Below are positions 29,111 through 38,405 of a stretch of 64,000 bases of DNA, piece by piece. The notes beneath the pieces were generated by a model, which saw only the letters and a list, made by a program, of their open reading frames with translations, searched no databases and was not told the DNA's origin. Source of the DNA: Aeromicrobium sp. PE09-221 (GTDB taxonomy: Bacteria > Actinomycetota > Actinomycetes > Propionibacteriales > Nocardioidaceae); NCBI RefSeq assembly GCF_002174305.1, contig NZ_MIJB01000025.1, forward strand, positions 62,001 through 126,000, in the 5' to 3' direction. Positions within the stretch are counted from its first letter, which is position 1. Each line of letters starts with the position of its first letter. A program made the position numbers and the translations under genes.

Positions 29111-32100
29111 ATGAGACTGACCTTCGACCCCGCCCTGCCGATCGCCGAACGACACGACGAGATCGCCGAGCTGCTCACCCAGCACCAGGTGGTCGTCATC
29201 GCTGGCGAGACCGGCTCCGGCAAGACCACCCAGCTCCCGAAGATCGCCTATGAGCTCGGGCGTCGCCATATCGCTCATACCCAGCCCCGACGGATCGCCG
29301 CACGATCCGTCGCCCGACGGATCGCTGACGAATGCGAGGTCGAGCTCGGCGACGAGATCGGCTACGCCGTGCGCTTCGACGACCAGACCAGCGACACGAC
29401 CGCGATCAAGTTGATGACCGACGGTCTGCTCCTCGCCGAGCTCCAGGGTGATCCGGATCTGCGGCAGTACGACACGGTCATCATCGACGAGGCCCATGAA
29501 CGATCGCTCGCGATCGACTTCCTGCTGGGCTATCTCAAACGTCTCCTCCCTCGCCGACCGGATCTCCAGGTCATCATCACCTCGGCCACGATCGACGTCG
29601 CACGGTTCTCCGAGATGTTCGACGACGCGCCGGTGATCGAGGTCTCCGGAAGGACCTACCCGGTCGAGGTCCGCTACCGCCCGCTTGCGGAGTCCGATGC
29701 CTCCGATCTCGCCGACGCGATCGACCAGGCGATCCGCGAACTGCCACGCGAGGGCGACATCCTCGTCTTCCTCTCCGGGGAGCGCGAGATCCGCGACACC
29801 GCCGAGTACCTGGGCGGCAAGAAGTACCCGCGCACGGAGATCCTGCCGCTATACGGGCGGCTCGCCGCCCAGGACCAGCAGAAGATCTTCTCCTCCCATC
29901 CTGGCCGGCGCATCGTGTTGTCGACGAATGTGGCCGAGACCTCGCTGACCGTGCCGGGCATCCGCTATGTGATCGACTCGGGGCTCGCGCGGATCAGCCG
30001 GTACAGCAATCGCCTGAAGGTGCAGCGCTTGCCGATCGAGCCGATCTCGCAGGCCAGCGCGGCCCAGCGGGCCGGCCGCTGTGGTCGTGTCGCGGATGGC
30101 ATCTGCATCCGGTTGTACTCGGAGGAGGATTTCGACGGCAGGCCCGAGTTCACCGATCCGGAGATCTTGCGCACCAATCTCGCCTCGGTGCTTCTGCAGA
30201 TGGCGGCTCTCAAGCTGGGGGATATCGACGACTTCCCGTTCCTCGACCCACCGGATCGCCGCGCCGTCAACGATGGTCTGAGCCTGCTGACGGAACTCGG
30301 TGCCCTCGATGGCCGCCGCCTGACCAAGCTCGGTCGCACGATGTCGGGACTTCCCGTCGATCCACGTCTCGGTCGGATGCTGCTGGCCGCCGATCGCCTC
30401 GGGTGCCTGGCCGATGTCCTGGTGATCGTGGCCGCCATGTCCATCCAGGATCCGCGCGAACGTCCGCTGGAGCGTCAGCAGGCAGCCGACGAGAAGCACC
30501 GGCGCTTTCACCAGCCCGATTCGGACTTCCTGTCCTATATGAGTCTCTGGACATATCTGCGCGAACAGCGCGACGCGCTGTCGCACAGCAAGTTTCGGCG
30601 GATGTGCCACGACGAGTTCATCCACTACCTCCGCGTCCGCGAGTGGCAGGATGTGCACTCCCAGCTGCGTCGCACAGTCCGCGACCTCGGCATGAAGCCG
30701 AAGCGCGAGCTGAGCGGGGATGCCGACGCGATCCACCAGGCGCTCCTGACGGGTCTCCTCGGTCATGTCGCGCTCCGCGAACCGGATGGGCGGGAGTTCC
30801 TCGGGGCCCGCGGTGCTCGTGTCATGGTCTTCCCCGGCTCGGGCCTGGCTAAGAAGCCGCCGCGGTGGATCATGGCCGGCGAACTCGTCGAGACCTCGCG
30901 GCTATGGGCCAGGACCGTGGCGCGGGTGGATCCGGACTGGATCGAGAAGGCCGCCGGACACCTGCTCAAGCGCCAGTACGCCGAGCCCTACTGGTCCTCG
31001 CGCCGCGGCACCGCGATGGCCAAGGAACGAGCGACGCTGTACGGGATCCCCGTCGTCGTCGATCGGCCGGTCCAGTTGTCGCGTGTCGACCCCGTCCTCG
31101 CGCGAGAGCTCTTCATCCGGCATGCGCTGGTCGAGGGCGATTGGCGCACGAATCACCGGTTCTTCCACAAGAATCGCGCGCTGCTCGACGACATCGCCGA
31201 GCTCGAGGACAGGCTGCGCCGCCGGGACCTGCGGGTCGACGACCAGACGCTGTTCGACTTCTACGACGAGCGCCTCCCGCAGGAGATCGTGTCGGCTCGA
31301 CACTTCGACAGCTGGTGGAAGAAGACGCGGCGGCAGGAGCCCGGGCTGTTGACCTTCGACCCGGCGATGCTCCGCGCCGACGAGCTCGGCTCCGATATCG
31401 ATGAGCAGTTCCCGACCACCTGGACGACGCAGAGCAGCGATTACGACGTCGAGTACGTCTTCGACCCGCAGTCCAGCGTCGACGGCCTCGTCGTCACCCT
31501 CCCGGTCGACGAGCTGCTCGCGGTCGACGAGCGAACCTTCGGCTGGCACGTGCCTGGCCATCGTCGTGAGCTCGTCACCGAGCTCATCCGCACGCTGCCG
31601 AAGGCTCAGCGCAGAAACTTCGCTCCTGCCGGGCAGTACGCCGAACGGATCGTGCCGGAGCTCGATGTGGAGGCCCCCGACATCGTCGAGGAGCTCGCCC
31701 GCCGGTTGAGCAGCTCCTCGGGCATGGCCGTGCGGCCGGAGGATTTCGATCCGGCGGCCGTGCCCGATCACTTGCGGGTCACCTACCGCATCGTCGATGA
31801 CGGTGAGGAGATCGCGAGCGGCAAGGATCTGGCCGAGCTGCGACGCGAGCTCGAGCCGCGCCTGCGCAGCGATCTACACGCGATGGCCGAGCAGGAGGAG
31901 CGCACCGGATTGACACGCTGGGAGGTGGGCACCCTCGAAGAGACGGTCGAGGCCGGGCAGATCATCGGCTATCCGGCGCTGGTCGACGACGGTGACAGCG
32001 TCTCGCTGCGTGTCCTGTCATCCGCCGATCAACAGCAGGCGGCGATGGTCTGGGCGCAGTCGCGGTTGATCGCGCTCACGACTCCGTCGCCCGCCTCGCA

Positions 32101-32746
32101 TCTGGCGTCAGCCCTGGCTCTCGACCAGAAGCTGCTGCTCTCCACGGCTCCCTATCGGGATCCGGGGGTCCTCATCGAGGACGCGCGGATGGCGGCGCTC
32201 GACGCGTTGGTCGTGCGGCATGGCGGTCCGGTCCAGGACGAGAACGCCTTCACCTCCCTCGCCGAGGCCGTGCGGGCGGATGTCTACCCGCTCGCGGAGA
32301 GGACGGTGCAGAGCGTGGTGGAGGCACTGCGGGTGCTGGGCGACATCACACCGGGCAGCGACGAGGCGGGCGAAGACGTCAAGGTCCAGTTGTCCTGGCT
32401 CGTGTACCCCGGATTCGTCCGCGAGATGGGCGCGGACCGGATGCCGCGGTTGCGAGTGTATCTGGAAGCGGCGCGTCGTCGGCTGCGTGCGCCGCTCACC
32501 CGCGATCTCGCGGCGACACAGGATCTCGAGGCCCGTTTCCACGGGCTCACCGGCGATCTCCCGCTGTGGCTCCGGCGAAGCGCCCCAGTGCAGGAGGCGC
32601 GGTGGGCATTGGAGGAGCTGCGCGTCAGTCTGCTCGCGCAGGACCTCCGCGCGGCGATCCCGGTCTCCGTCAAGCGCGTGACGAAGCTCTTGGATGCCCT
32701 GGAACAACATCTCGCCGCGGCCACGCAGCCGACGCCAGCCCGGTAG
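29111..32746 (+). CDS. hrpA: ATP-dependent RNA helicase HrpA (DEAH box)
   Basis: The 1211-residue protein is a full-length bacterial HrpA, a 3'-5' RNA helicase linked elsewhere to mRNA processing and rescue of stalled ribosomes. Motif I is GETGSGKTTQ (about residue 34), motif Ia TQPRRIAARSVARRIA, motif II IIDEAHERSL (about 126), motif III TSATID, and motifs V and VI are VLSTNVAETSLTVPG and QRAGRCGRV. HA2 and OB-fold regions and the long HrpA-specific C-terminal DUF3418 domain follow. It lies three bases behind the CPBP gene and is followed by a hairpin. Confidence 0.95.
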   Translation: MRLTFDPALPIAERHDEIAELLTQHQVVVIAGETGSGKTTQLPKIAYELGRRHIAHTQPRRIAARSVARRIADECEVELGDEIGYAVRFDDQTSDTTAIKLMTDGLLLAELQGDPDLRQYDTVIIDEAHERSLAIDFLLGYLKRLLPRRPDLQVIITSATIDVARFSEMFDDAPVIEVSGRTYPVEVRYRPLAESDASDLADAIDQAIRELPREGDILVFLSGEREIRDTAEYLGGKKYPRTEILPLYGRLAAQDQQKIFSSHPGRRIVLSTNVAETSLTVPGIRYVIDSGLARISRYSNRLKVQRLPIEPISQASAAQRAGRCGRVADGICIRLYSEEDFDGRPEFTDPEILRTNLASVLLQMAALKLGDIDDFPFLDPPDRRAVNDGLSLLTELGALDGRRLTKLGRTMSGLPVDPRLGRMLLAADRLGCLADVLVIVAAMSIQDPRERPLERQQAADEKHRRFHQPDSDFLSYMSLWTYLREQRDALSHSKFRRMCHDEFIHYLRVREWQDVHSQLRRTVRDLGMKPKRELSGDADAIHQALLTGLLGHVALREPDGREFLGARGARVMVFPGSGLAKKPPRWIMAGELVETSRLWARTVARVDPDWIEKAAGHLLKRQYAEPYWSSRRGTAMAKERATLYGIPVVVDRPVQLSRVDPVLARELFIRHALVEGDWRTNHRFFHKNRALLDDIAELEDRLRRRDLRVDDQTLFDFYDERLPQEIVSARHFDSWWKKTRRQEPGLLTFDPAMLRADELGSDIDEQFPTTWTTQSSDYDVEYVFDPQSSVDGLVVTLPVDELLAVDERTFGWHVPGHRRELVTELIRTLPKAQRRNFAPAGQYAERIVPELDVEAPDIVEELARRLSSSSGMAVRPEDFDPAAVPDHLRVTYRIVDDGEEIASGKDLAELRRELEPRLRSDLHAMAEQEERTGLTRWEVGTLEETVEAGQIIGYPALVDDGDSVSLRVLSSADQQQAAMVWAQSRLIALTTPSPASHLASALALDQKLLLSTAPYRDPGVLIEDARMAALDALVVRHGGPVQDENAFTSLAEAVRADVYPLAERTVQSVVEALRVLGDITPGSDEAGEDVKVQLSWLVYPGFVREMGADRMPRLRVYLEAARRRLRAPLTRDLAATQDLEARFHGLTGDLPLWLRRSAPVQEARWALEELRVSLLAQDLRAAIPVSVKRVTKLLDALEQHLAAATQPTPAR

Positions 32747-32896
32747 TCGGGGCGGTCATCCTCGCGCGCTGGCGACCATTCTGCAGCAGCGTGAGCCTCC
32801 GGGCGGTGAGCCATCGACCTCTGTCAGTCAGAATGGCCGCTGGCGTGGCGAGCGGTGGTTGATGACACACCGCTCTCGGTCCAGAGCGCAGAAAGA

Positions 32897-32930
32897 ATGC
32901 TCTCGCGAGCCACAACGCCCACGAGAGCAT
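32897..32930. terminator. Hairpin between hrpA and the FKBP gene
   Basis: ATGCTCTCG (32897-32905) pairs perfectly with CGAGAGCAT (32922-32930) around a 16-base loop. It lies between the convergent hrpA and FKBP stops. A second, weaker pair, CCATTCTG near 32777 and CAGAATGG near 32832, lies closer to hrpA. No coding frame of interest lies in the 203-base gap. Confidence 0.55.
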
Positions 32931-32949
32931 CCCTACCGAGCAGGATCGC

Positions 32950-33312
32950 TCAGCCGACGCCGAGCAGGTCGATGATGAAGACGAGCGTGCGGCCAGAGAG
33001 TCGGTGACCCCCGCCGGCCGGGCCGTAGGCAAGCTCCGGCGGGGCGATGATCTGGCGGCGACCGCCGACCTTCATCCCGGGGATGCCCTGCTGCCAGGCG
33101 GCGATGAGCTGAGGAAGCGGGAAGCGCGCGGACTGCCCGCGATCCCACGAGGCGTCGAACTGCTCTCCGGTCTCGAAGTCGACACCCACGTAGTGGACGT
33201 CGACGACGCCACCGGGCACCGCCTCGGGACCGTCGCCCTCGATCAGGTCCGCGACCTGGAGCTCGGCGGGCGGGGGTCCTTCGATGAAGTCGACTTCAGG
33301 CTTGGAGGTCAT
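32950..33312 (-). CDS. FKBP-type peptidyl-prolyl cis-trans isomerase
   Basis: The 120-residue single-domain FKBP should speed folding around proline bonds in the cytoplasm. Family hallmarks are VDVHYVGVDFETGEQFDAS, FPLPQLIAAWQQGIPGMKVG (active-site tryptophan region), GGRRQIIAPPELAYGPAG and LVFIIDLLGV at the end. No signal peptide is visible. The ATG at 33312 has AAGGA seven bases upstream; starts further up would run into the divergent dehydrogenase. The two divergent starts are only 19 bases apart. Confidence 0.93.
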   Translation of the reverse strand: MTSKPEVDFIEGPPPAELQVADLIEGDGPEAVPGGVVDVHYVGVDFETGEQFDASWDRGQSARFPLPQLIAAWQQGIPGMKVGGRRQIIAPPELAYGPAGGGHRLSGRTLVFIIDLLGVG

Positions 33313-33331
33313 ACCTGCCATCCTTGCACGT

Positions 33332-34354
33332 ATGCGCGCGACGATCCTCACATCCCCGGGCACCATCGAGATCCAGACCGTTCCAGATCCGCAGCTGACG
33401 ACCGACACCGATGCCGTCGTGCGGGTGGTGGCCTCGTGCATCTGCGGCAGCGATCTGTGGCCCTATCGAGGGCTCGAGGGTGAGCAGCCCGAGCCCCGGC
33501 GGATCGGGCACGAGTTCGTCGGCGTCGTGGAACAGGTCGGCAGTTCCGTCAGCGCGGTGCGGCCGGGTGATTTCGTCATCGCCCCCTTCCTCTACAGCGA
33601 CAACACCTGTGCTCTGTGCGAGCGCGGCGTCCACACCTCCTGCGTCAACGGCGGCGGCTATGAAGGATGCCAGTGCGAGATCGTGCGTGTCCCCCAGGCC
33701 GATGGCACCCTGGTGCGCGTGCCGGGTGGCGAGCCCGACGAGGCGCTCGTCCCGCACCTGCTCACACTCTCGGATGTCTTTCCGACCGGCCATCACGCCG
33801 CCGTCAGCGCTGGCGTCCGCGAGGGCAGCACCGTCGCGGTCGTGGGCGACGGAGCCGTCGGACTGAGTGCCATCCTGGCCGCCAAACGACTGGGCGCCTC
33901 CACCGTGGTCGCCATGTCGCGACACGCCGACCGGCAGGAGATCGCCCGCGGATTCGGCGCCGACGAGATCGTCGAGTCCCGCGGCAAGGAGGGCGCGGCC
34001 GAAGTCCGCGAGATCCTCAACGGAATCGGCGCAGATGCCGTCCTCGAATGCGTGGGCACCGGTGACAGCCTCAAGCAGGCGTTCATGTCCACCCGCCCGG
34101 GCGGCACGGTCGGCTACGTGGGCCTCCCCCACGACGCGATCATCGACCCTCGCGGCAACTTCTATCGCAATATCGGACTCGCCGGCGGTGTCGCTCCCGT
34201 GCGGCGCTATCTCGACGAGCTGCTTCCCGATGTGCTCGACGGTTCCATCGAGCCCGGCAGGGTCTTCGATCTCATGCTCGATCTCGACGAGGTGGCCGAC
34301 GGCTATCGGGCGATGGACGAGCGCCGGGCGACCAAGGTGCTGCTCACTCCCTGA
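33332..34354 (+). CDS. Zinc-dependent alcohol dehydrogenase family protein
   Basis: The 340-residue medium-chain dehydrogenase has the catalytic zinc ligands CGSD (about residue 39) and GHEFVG, and the structural zinc site region NTCALCERGVHTSCVNGG, which shows three cysteines where typical members have four. The Rossmann motif VVGDGAVGLSAILAAKRLGA and a C-terminal LDEVADGYRAMDERRATKVL complete it. The sequence resembles IMP-dehydrogenase-neighbour and glutathione-independent types, and the substrate cannot be told. The ATG at 33332 lies 19 bases from the divergent FKBP start. Confidence 0.85.
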   Translation: MRATILTSPGTIEIQTVPDPQLTTDTDAVVRVVASCICGSDLWPYRGLEGEQPEPRRIGHEFVGVVEQVGSSVSAVRPGDFVIAPFLYSDNTCALCERGVHTSCVNGGGYEGCQCEIVRVPQADGTLVRVPGGEPDEALVPHLLTLSDVFPTGHHAAVSAGVREGSTVAVVGDGAVGLSAILAAKRLGASTVVAMSRHADRQEIARGFGADEIVESRGKEGAAEVREILNGIGADAVLECVGTGDSLKQAFMSTRPGGTVGYVGLPHDAIIDPRGNFYRNIGLAGGVAPVRRYLDELLPDVLDGSIEPGRVFDLMLDLDEVADGYRAMDERRATKVLLTP

Positions 34355-34404
34355 TCGCCCGGCGGTCCTCAGCTCTGCCAGCGCTGCTGCTCGCGCCGCG
34401 TCCG

Positions 34405-35613
34405 CTATTTGAGCTGCGAGCTGGTCAGTCCCAGCACACGGCGAGCCACGATCAGCTGCTGGATCTGCTGTGTGCCCTCGAAGATGTCGAGGATCTTGGA
34501 GTCGCGGGACCACTTCTCCAGGAACTCGACCTCGCTATAGCCGACGGTGCTGGCCAGCTCGACACAGCGGAGCGTGATCTGATTACCGACCCGACCGGCC
34601 TTCGCCTTGGCCATCGAGGCCTCCAACGAGTTCGGCTTGCGATTGTCGGCCATCCACGCGGCGCTGAGCGTCAAGAGATGGGCCGCTTCCCAGTCGGCCT
34701 CCATCTGCAGGAAGGTCGCGGCAGCGGCCGACTGCGACTGGGCCGGACGGTCATAGTCGATCTCGATGCCGGCATCGGTCAGCAACTCACGGGTGAGCTC
34801 GAGGGCCGCCCGTGCACAGCCGACGGCCATCCCGGCCACCAATGGCCGCGTGTTGTCGAAGGTGGCCATCGCGCCGGCGAAACCCTTCGAGGTGTCGATC
34901 TCGGGATCGCCGAGCAGATTGGCGGCCGGGACCCGACAGTCCTCCAGCACGATGACCGCCGTGTCCGAGGCCCGGATGCCGAGCTTGTGCTCCAGGCGCT
35001 CGACTCGGATGCCGGGCAGCGACTTGGGCACGACGAAGGACTTGATCGCAGCGCGCCCCTTGCTCTTGTCGAGAGTCGCCCAGACGACCACGGAGTCGGC
35101 GCGCTCACCGGAGGTAACGAAGATCTTCTCTCCGTTGAGGACGTACTCGTCGCCGTCCTTGACCGCCGTGGTCTTGATGGCCGCCGAGTCCGAGCCGAAA
35201 CTCGGTTCGGTGATGGCCATAGCGGCCCAGGTGTCCTTGAACCGCTCGAGCTGCTCGTCATTGGCGACCGAGGCGATCGCCGAGTTTCCGAGTCCCTGGC
35301 GCGGCATCGACAGCAGCAGGCCGACATCGCCCCAGCACATCTCGATGACCGAGAGCACGGACGACATATTGGTGCCGTTCTTGACCCCGTCCTTGTCGTC
35401 ATCCTTCACGCGGACGCCCGCGGCGCCGGCACCCTGGCTCTGCCCGGACTCGTTCATGCCGTCGACGAGTGAGGCGAGGAGGTCGAGCTCCTTGGGGTAG
35501 GCGTGCTCGGCGAGGTCATAGGTTCGCGAGTTGGCGCGGAGGAAGTTGGTGGCGACCTCGTTGACCTGCTTGACGAAACCGCGGTACTTCTTGGGAGTTT
35601 CCAGATTGATCAT
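34405..35613 (-). CDS. Acyl-CoA dehydrogenase (FadE23/24-type partner 1)
   Basis: The 402-residue acyl-CoA dehydrogenase has the FAD-binding AITEPSFGSDSAAIKTTAV, the substrate-binding VLNGEKIFVTSGERAD and the C-terminal DIFEGTQQIQQLIVARRVLG with the catalytic glutamate position. Its N-terminal segment carries a charged insertion (VRVKDDDKDGVKNGTNM) not seen in typical members. It lies 13 bases downstream of a second dehydrogenase gene on the same strand, an arrangement known for fadE23-fadE24 of M. tuberculosis, where such pairs can form hetero-oligomers. The acyl substrate is unknown. Confidence 0.88.
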   Translation of the reverse strand: MINLETPKKYRGFVKQVNEVATNFLRANSRTYDLAEHAYPKELDLLASLVDGMNESGQSQGAGAAGVRVKDDDKDGVKNGTNMSSVLSVIEMCWGDVGLLLSMPRQGLGNSAIASVANDEQLERFKDTWAAMAITEPSFGSDSAAIKTTAVKDGDEYVLNGEKIFVTSGERADSVVVWATLDKSKGRAAIKSFVVPKSLPGIRVERLEHKLGIRASDTAVIVLEDCRVPAANLLGDPEIDTSKGFAGAMATFDNTRPLVAGMAVGCARAALELTRELLTDAGIEIDYDRPAQSQSAAAATFLQMEADWEAAHLLTLSAAWMADNRKPNSLEASMAKAKAGRVGNQITLRCVELASTVGYSEVEFLEKWSRDSKILDIFEGTQQIQQLIVARRVLGLTSSQLK

Positions 35614-35626
35614 GATCGTGTCGCCC

Positions 35627-36934
35627 TCAGACGAGGACCGCTCCTTCCATCACGCCGATGGCGCGCAGATCGCGATACCACCGCTCGACCGGGTGCTCCT
35701 TGACGAAACCGTGACCGCCGAGCATCTGCACCCCATCGGTGCCGATCTTCATGCCGTACTCCGCGGTCAGCTTGCGTGCGAGGGCTATCTCGCGGGAGGC
35801 GTCGAGGCCCTGGTCGACGCGTGAGGCTGCGCGCAGGGTCACCAGGCGCATGCCCTCGAGCTCGATCGCCATGTCGGCAACCGTGAAGGCCACCGCCTGG
35901 CGGTGGGCGATCGGCTCGCCGAAGGCCTCGCGCGTTGTCACGTAGTCCTTGACGTAGCCGAGGGTGGTGCGGGCGGTCCCGAGGGCGAGACCGGCCCAGG
36001 CGAGGCGTGAGAGCCGCACCATCTCACGGCAGTCCTCGACGGAGCCCAGGATGGCGTCCTCGGAGACCTCCACACCGTCGAGGGCCAGGCGTGAGAGCCC
36101 GGCGGCCCGAAGGCCCATGCTGGGGTCGTCGGCCACCTGCACCCCCGCGGCGCTCGCCTCGACGATGATCATCGACGGGCCGCGTCCCTCGACCTCGGCG
36201 GTGACGACGAAGAGCTCCGCCTCGCTCCCCCGCACGACTCCGGACTTGAGACCCGAGACCGTGTAACCCGCGCCGGCACGTCGGGCCGTGGTCTGCGGGG
36301 CCAGAGGATCGAAGAGCACAAGCGGCTCGGCGACCGCGAGGGCCGCAGCGGGGACATCGTCCCCGGCGAAGGCGGAGAGATAGCTCTGCTGCTGACCGTC
36401 GGTACCCCAGAGGGCGATCGCGGTGGCGACGGCCGAGGGCGCGAGACACGCGACCGCCTGCCCCATGTCGCCGGAGGCGAGGGCCTCGGCCACGAGCACG
36501 CCCGTGACCGCCGACCGCTCCTGCGAGAGCCCACCGAGATCCTCGGGGATGTTGATGAGCGACAGCCCGAAGTCGTTCGTCCGACCGAGGACCTCCTTGG
36601 GCGTGTCGTTGACGGCCTCGGCGCTCTCGGCGCCCGGCCGCAGGACCTCGCGCGCGAACTCCTCCACGACCTCGACCATCATCTGCTGGTCATCGGTCGG
36701 GGTGAGATCGAAGACACCGTTGGGGCCCGAGGTCGAGGGCCGTGCGCCCTGTCCTCCCGACCGCACCTTCGTGAACGTGCGCTGGGCCGTGCCGGCGGCC
36801 TTGAAGCCGTTCCTGGCTCCGTGATAGACGACTCTCTGGGTCGCGTCGCGCAAGCCGAAGCGGTCGATGACCGACGACTGCGCTAGCCGGTTCAGGACCT
36901 TGAGGCCGACGCCCATGGGATCGGTGCGAGCCAC
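35627..36934 (-). CDS. Acyl-CoA dehydrogenase (FadE23/24-type partner 2)
   Basis: The 435-residue protein has an unusual N-terminal extension of about 75 residues (GVGLKVLNRLAQSSVIDRFG and onwards) before the dehydrogenase fold begins at DLTPTDDQQMMVEVVEEFA. The C-terminal domain is recognisable (FGEPIAHRQAVAFTVADMA, MLGGHGFVKEHPVERWYRDL), but the chain stops five residues after the MEG that aligns with the catalytic EG motif, so the usual C-terminal tail is missing. It probably works with the downstream partner. The GTG at 36934 has AGGAG eight bases upstream; the in-frame ATG at 36916 is less well placed. Confidence 0.85.
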   Translation of the reverse strand: MARTDPMGVGLKVLNRLAQSSVIDRFGLRDATQRVVYHGARNGFKAAGTAQRTFTKVRSGGQGARPSTSGPNGVFDLTPTDDQQMMVEVVEEFAREVLRPGAESAEAVNDTPKEVLGRTNDFGLSLINIPEDLGGLSQERSAVTGVLVAEALASGDMGQAVACLAPSAVATAIALWGTDGQQQSYLSAFAGDDVPAAALAVAEPLVLFDPLAPQTTARRAGAGYTVSGLKSGVVRGSEAELFVVTAEVEGRGPSMIIVEASAAGVQVADDPSMGLRAAGLSRLALDGVEVSEDAILGSVEDCREMVRLSRLAWAGLALGTARTTLGYVKDYVTTREAFGEPIAHRQAVAFTVADMAIELEGMRLVTLRAASRVDQGLDASREIALARKLTAEYGMKIGTDGVQMLGGHGFVKEHPVERWYRDLRAIGVMEGAVLV

Positions 36935-36972
36935 TGCGGTGCTCCTGTTCGAGATCGGATGGCGATACAAGT

Positions 36973-36989
36973 AACTGCGGTTTGCAGTT
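36973..36989. promoter_or_regulatory. Candidate operator for the paired acyl-CoA dehydrogenases
   Basis: AACTGC-GGTTT-GCAGTT is a perfect six-base inverted repeat with a five-base spacer, 39 bases upstream of the dehydrogenase operon start. A second smaller repeat, ATAC-CGAGA-GTAT, follows within 10 bases. Both lie in the divergent region shared with the deformylase gene. A TetR-type regulator is the usual partner for such operons; none is encoded nearby. Confidence 0.4.
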
Positions 36990-37089
36990 TCACATACCGA
37001 GAGTATCCGAAAGTGGGAACACTGCCAAGCAGGTGCCCCGGGCGAGGTCGATAGTGTGGTGCCGATCATCCGTCGTCAGGAGTCCTTCC

Positions 37090-37683
37090 GTGAGCAGTGC
37101 CGAGCAGTCCCGTCCCCTCCCCGAGGGTGGCAAGGTCCTCCCCATCACCCGCTGGGGCACCCCGGTGATGCACCACGAACTGCGCGATGTCACCGAGTTC
37201 GACGACGAGCTCGCGACCTTGGTGGCAGACATGACCGCCACGATGTACGCAGCTGAGGGAGTCGGCCTGGCGGCCAATCAGGTCGGCGTCGATCTCAAGG
37301 TCTTCGTCTTCGACTGCCCCGATGCCGATCACCAGCGGATCACCGGCGTCGTCTGCAATCCGGTCCTGACCCTCCCCGAAGGCAAGGACCGCAAGCTGGA
37401 TGCCGCCGACGAAGGATGCCTCTCACTGCCCGGGGCCTTCGCCGAGTGCGCGCGGCCCGATCTCGCCACAGTGCGAGGCGTCGATCACCACGGGGAGCCC
37501 GTCGAGTTCACCGGCACCGGTCTGCTCGCCCGCTGCTTGCAGCACGAGACCGATCACCTCTTCGGCACGGTCTTCGGCGACCGCGTCCCCGACCGGGCCC
37601 GCAAGAAGCTCTACAAGCAGCACCATGCCCTCGCCGAGGACTATCCCGACGATTGGCCCGTCTCGCCCATGCGCGAGGACTGA
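37090..37683 (+). CDS. def: Peptide deformylase
   Basis: Deformylase removes the formyl group from the N-terminal methionine of new proteins. The 197-residue protein has all three family motifs in order: GVGLAANQVG (about residue 57), EGCLSLPG with the metal-binding cysteine (about 113) and QHETDHLFG with the two histidines and catalytic glutamate (about 155). The C-terminal tail is about 25 residues and basic. The GTG at 37090 follows a TCCTTCC stretch and has no strong ribosome-binding site; ORFs extended upstream do not match the family. Confidence 0.96.
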   Translation: MSSAEQSRPLPEGGKVLPITRWGTPVMHHELRDVTEFDDELATLVADMTATMYAAEGVGLAANQVGVDLKVFVFDCPDADHQRITGVVCNPVLTLPEGKDRKLDAADEGCLSLPGAFAECARPDLATVRGVDHHGEPVEFTGTGLLARCLQHETDHLFGTVFGDRVPDRARKKLYKQHHALAEDYPDDWPVSPMRED

Positions 37684-37695
37684 CTCTCCGAACCA

Positions 37696-37752
37696 CTTTT
37701 GCCGGGTTATGGCCCTTCAAGATGGCCCTGAGGGGCCACAACCCGGCAAAAG
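37696..37752. terminator. Bidirectional terminator after def
   Basis: A 20-base stem (37696-37715 pairing with 37733-37752, one mismatch) around a 17-base loop sits between the convergent def and truncated trmH stops. With the CTTTTGCCGGG arm in both orientations it can serve both strands. Confidence 0.85.
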
Positions 37753-37766
37753 TCGGACCCGAAGGG

Positions 37767-38192
37767 TCAGCGCGGGCGGAAGTGCCAGCAGGCGATGGCG
37801 GTGGAGGCGGCCACATTCAGCGAGTCGATGCCTGCAGCCATCGGGATCGTGACGCGGTGGTCGGCGGCTCGCTGCCAGTGCTCGGTCAGGCCCGGGCCCT
37901 CCGAGCCGATGACCACGGCCAGCCGCTCACCGGCTTCGGGTTCGAACTCGTCCAGCGGCACCGAATCGGCGGCCAGCGACATCGCGTAGCTGGTGAAGCC
38001 ATGCGCACGCAGCAGCTCGGGTGCGCCGTACCAGTCGTCGATCCGCGCATAGGGCAGCGAGAAGACCGCCCCCATGGCGACCTTCACCGATCGTCGATAG
38101 AGCGGATCGGCGCAGCGCGGGGACAAGAGCACGGCATCGAATCCGAGCGCCGCGACATTGCGCATGACGGCACCGATATTGGAAGCGGTCAT
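37767..38192 (-). pseudogene. TrmH/SpoU RNA methyltransferase, stranded 3' half
   Basis: The frame encodes only the C-terminal SPOUT catalytic domain: SNIGAVMRNVAALGFDAVLL (motif 1), GERLAVVIGSEGPGL (motif 2) and VTIPMAAGIDSLNVAAS (motif 3). The N-terminal substrate-binding domain is missing, and the frame meets a TAG about 42 bases upstream of the first ATG. The missing half is found 10.3 kb away, at the 5' end of the gene at 48008-48898 on the same strand, so this is the displaced native 3' end of that gene. It might still be translated from the ATG at 38192, but there is no reason to expect full function. Confidence 0.85.
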
Positions 38193-38405
38193 AAGGCGTC
38201 CTGGAGCATCTACGGCGCGTGGACTCGGTTCCTACCGGTCGACACGCCGATGAAATGAACATCGCGTCTCCGCAGATCAGAAGGTAAATACGGCCGCTCG
38301 GTCGTCATCGTCGGCCGGCTAGGAGTGTTCAATAAACCCTATGTGCCTCACTCCCCCACACACTGCCATGCTGGGACTGCGCAGCGGCGACCTGAGCTTG
38401 GGCTG

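Noticed and set aside
32747-32949. Small gene or RNA in the gap between hrpA and the FKBP gene
   Set aside because: Open frames there overlap the coding ends or have no start context; only hairpins are supported.
35627-36934. Inactive acyl-CoA dehydrogenase lacking the catalytic glutamate
   Set aside because: Aligning the C-terminus shows that the MEG motif supplies a glutamate at the expected place; only the tail after it is missing.
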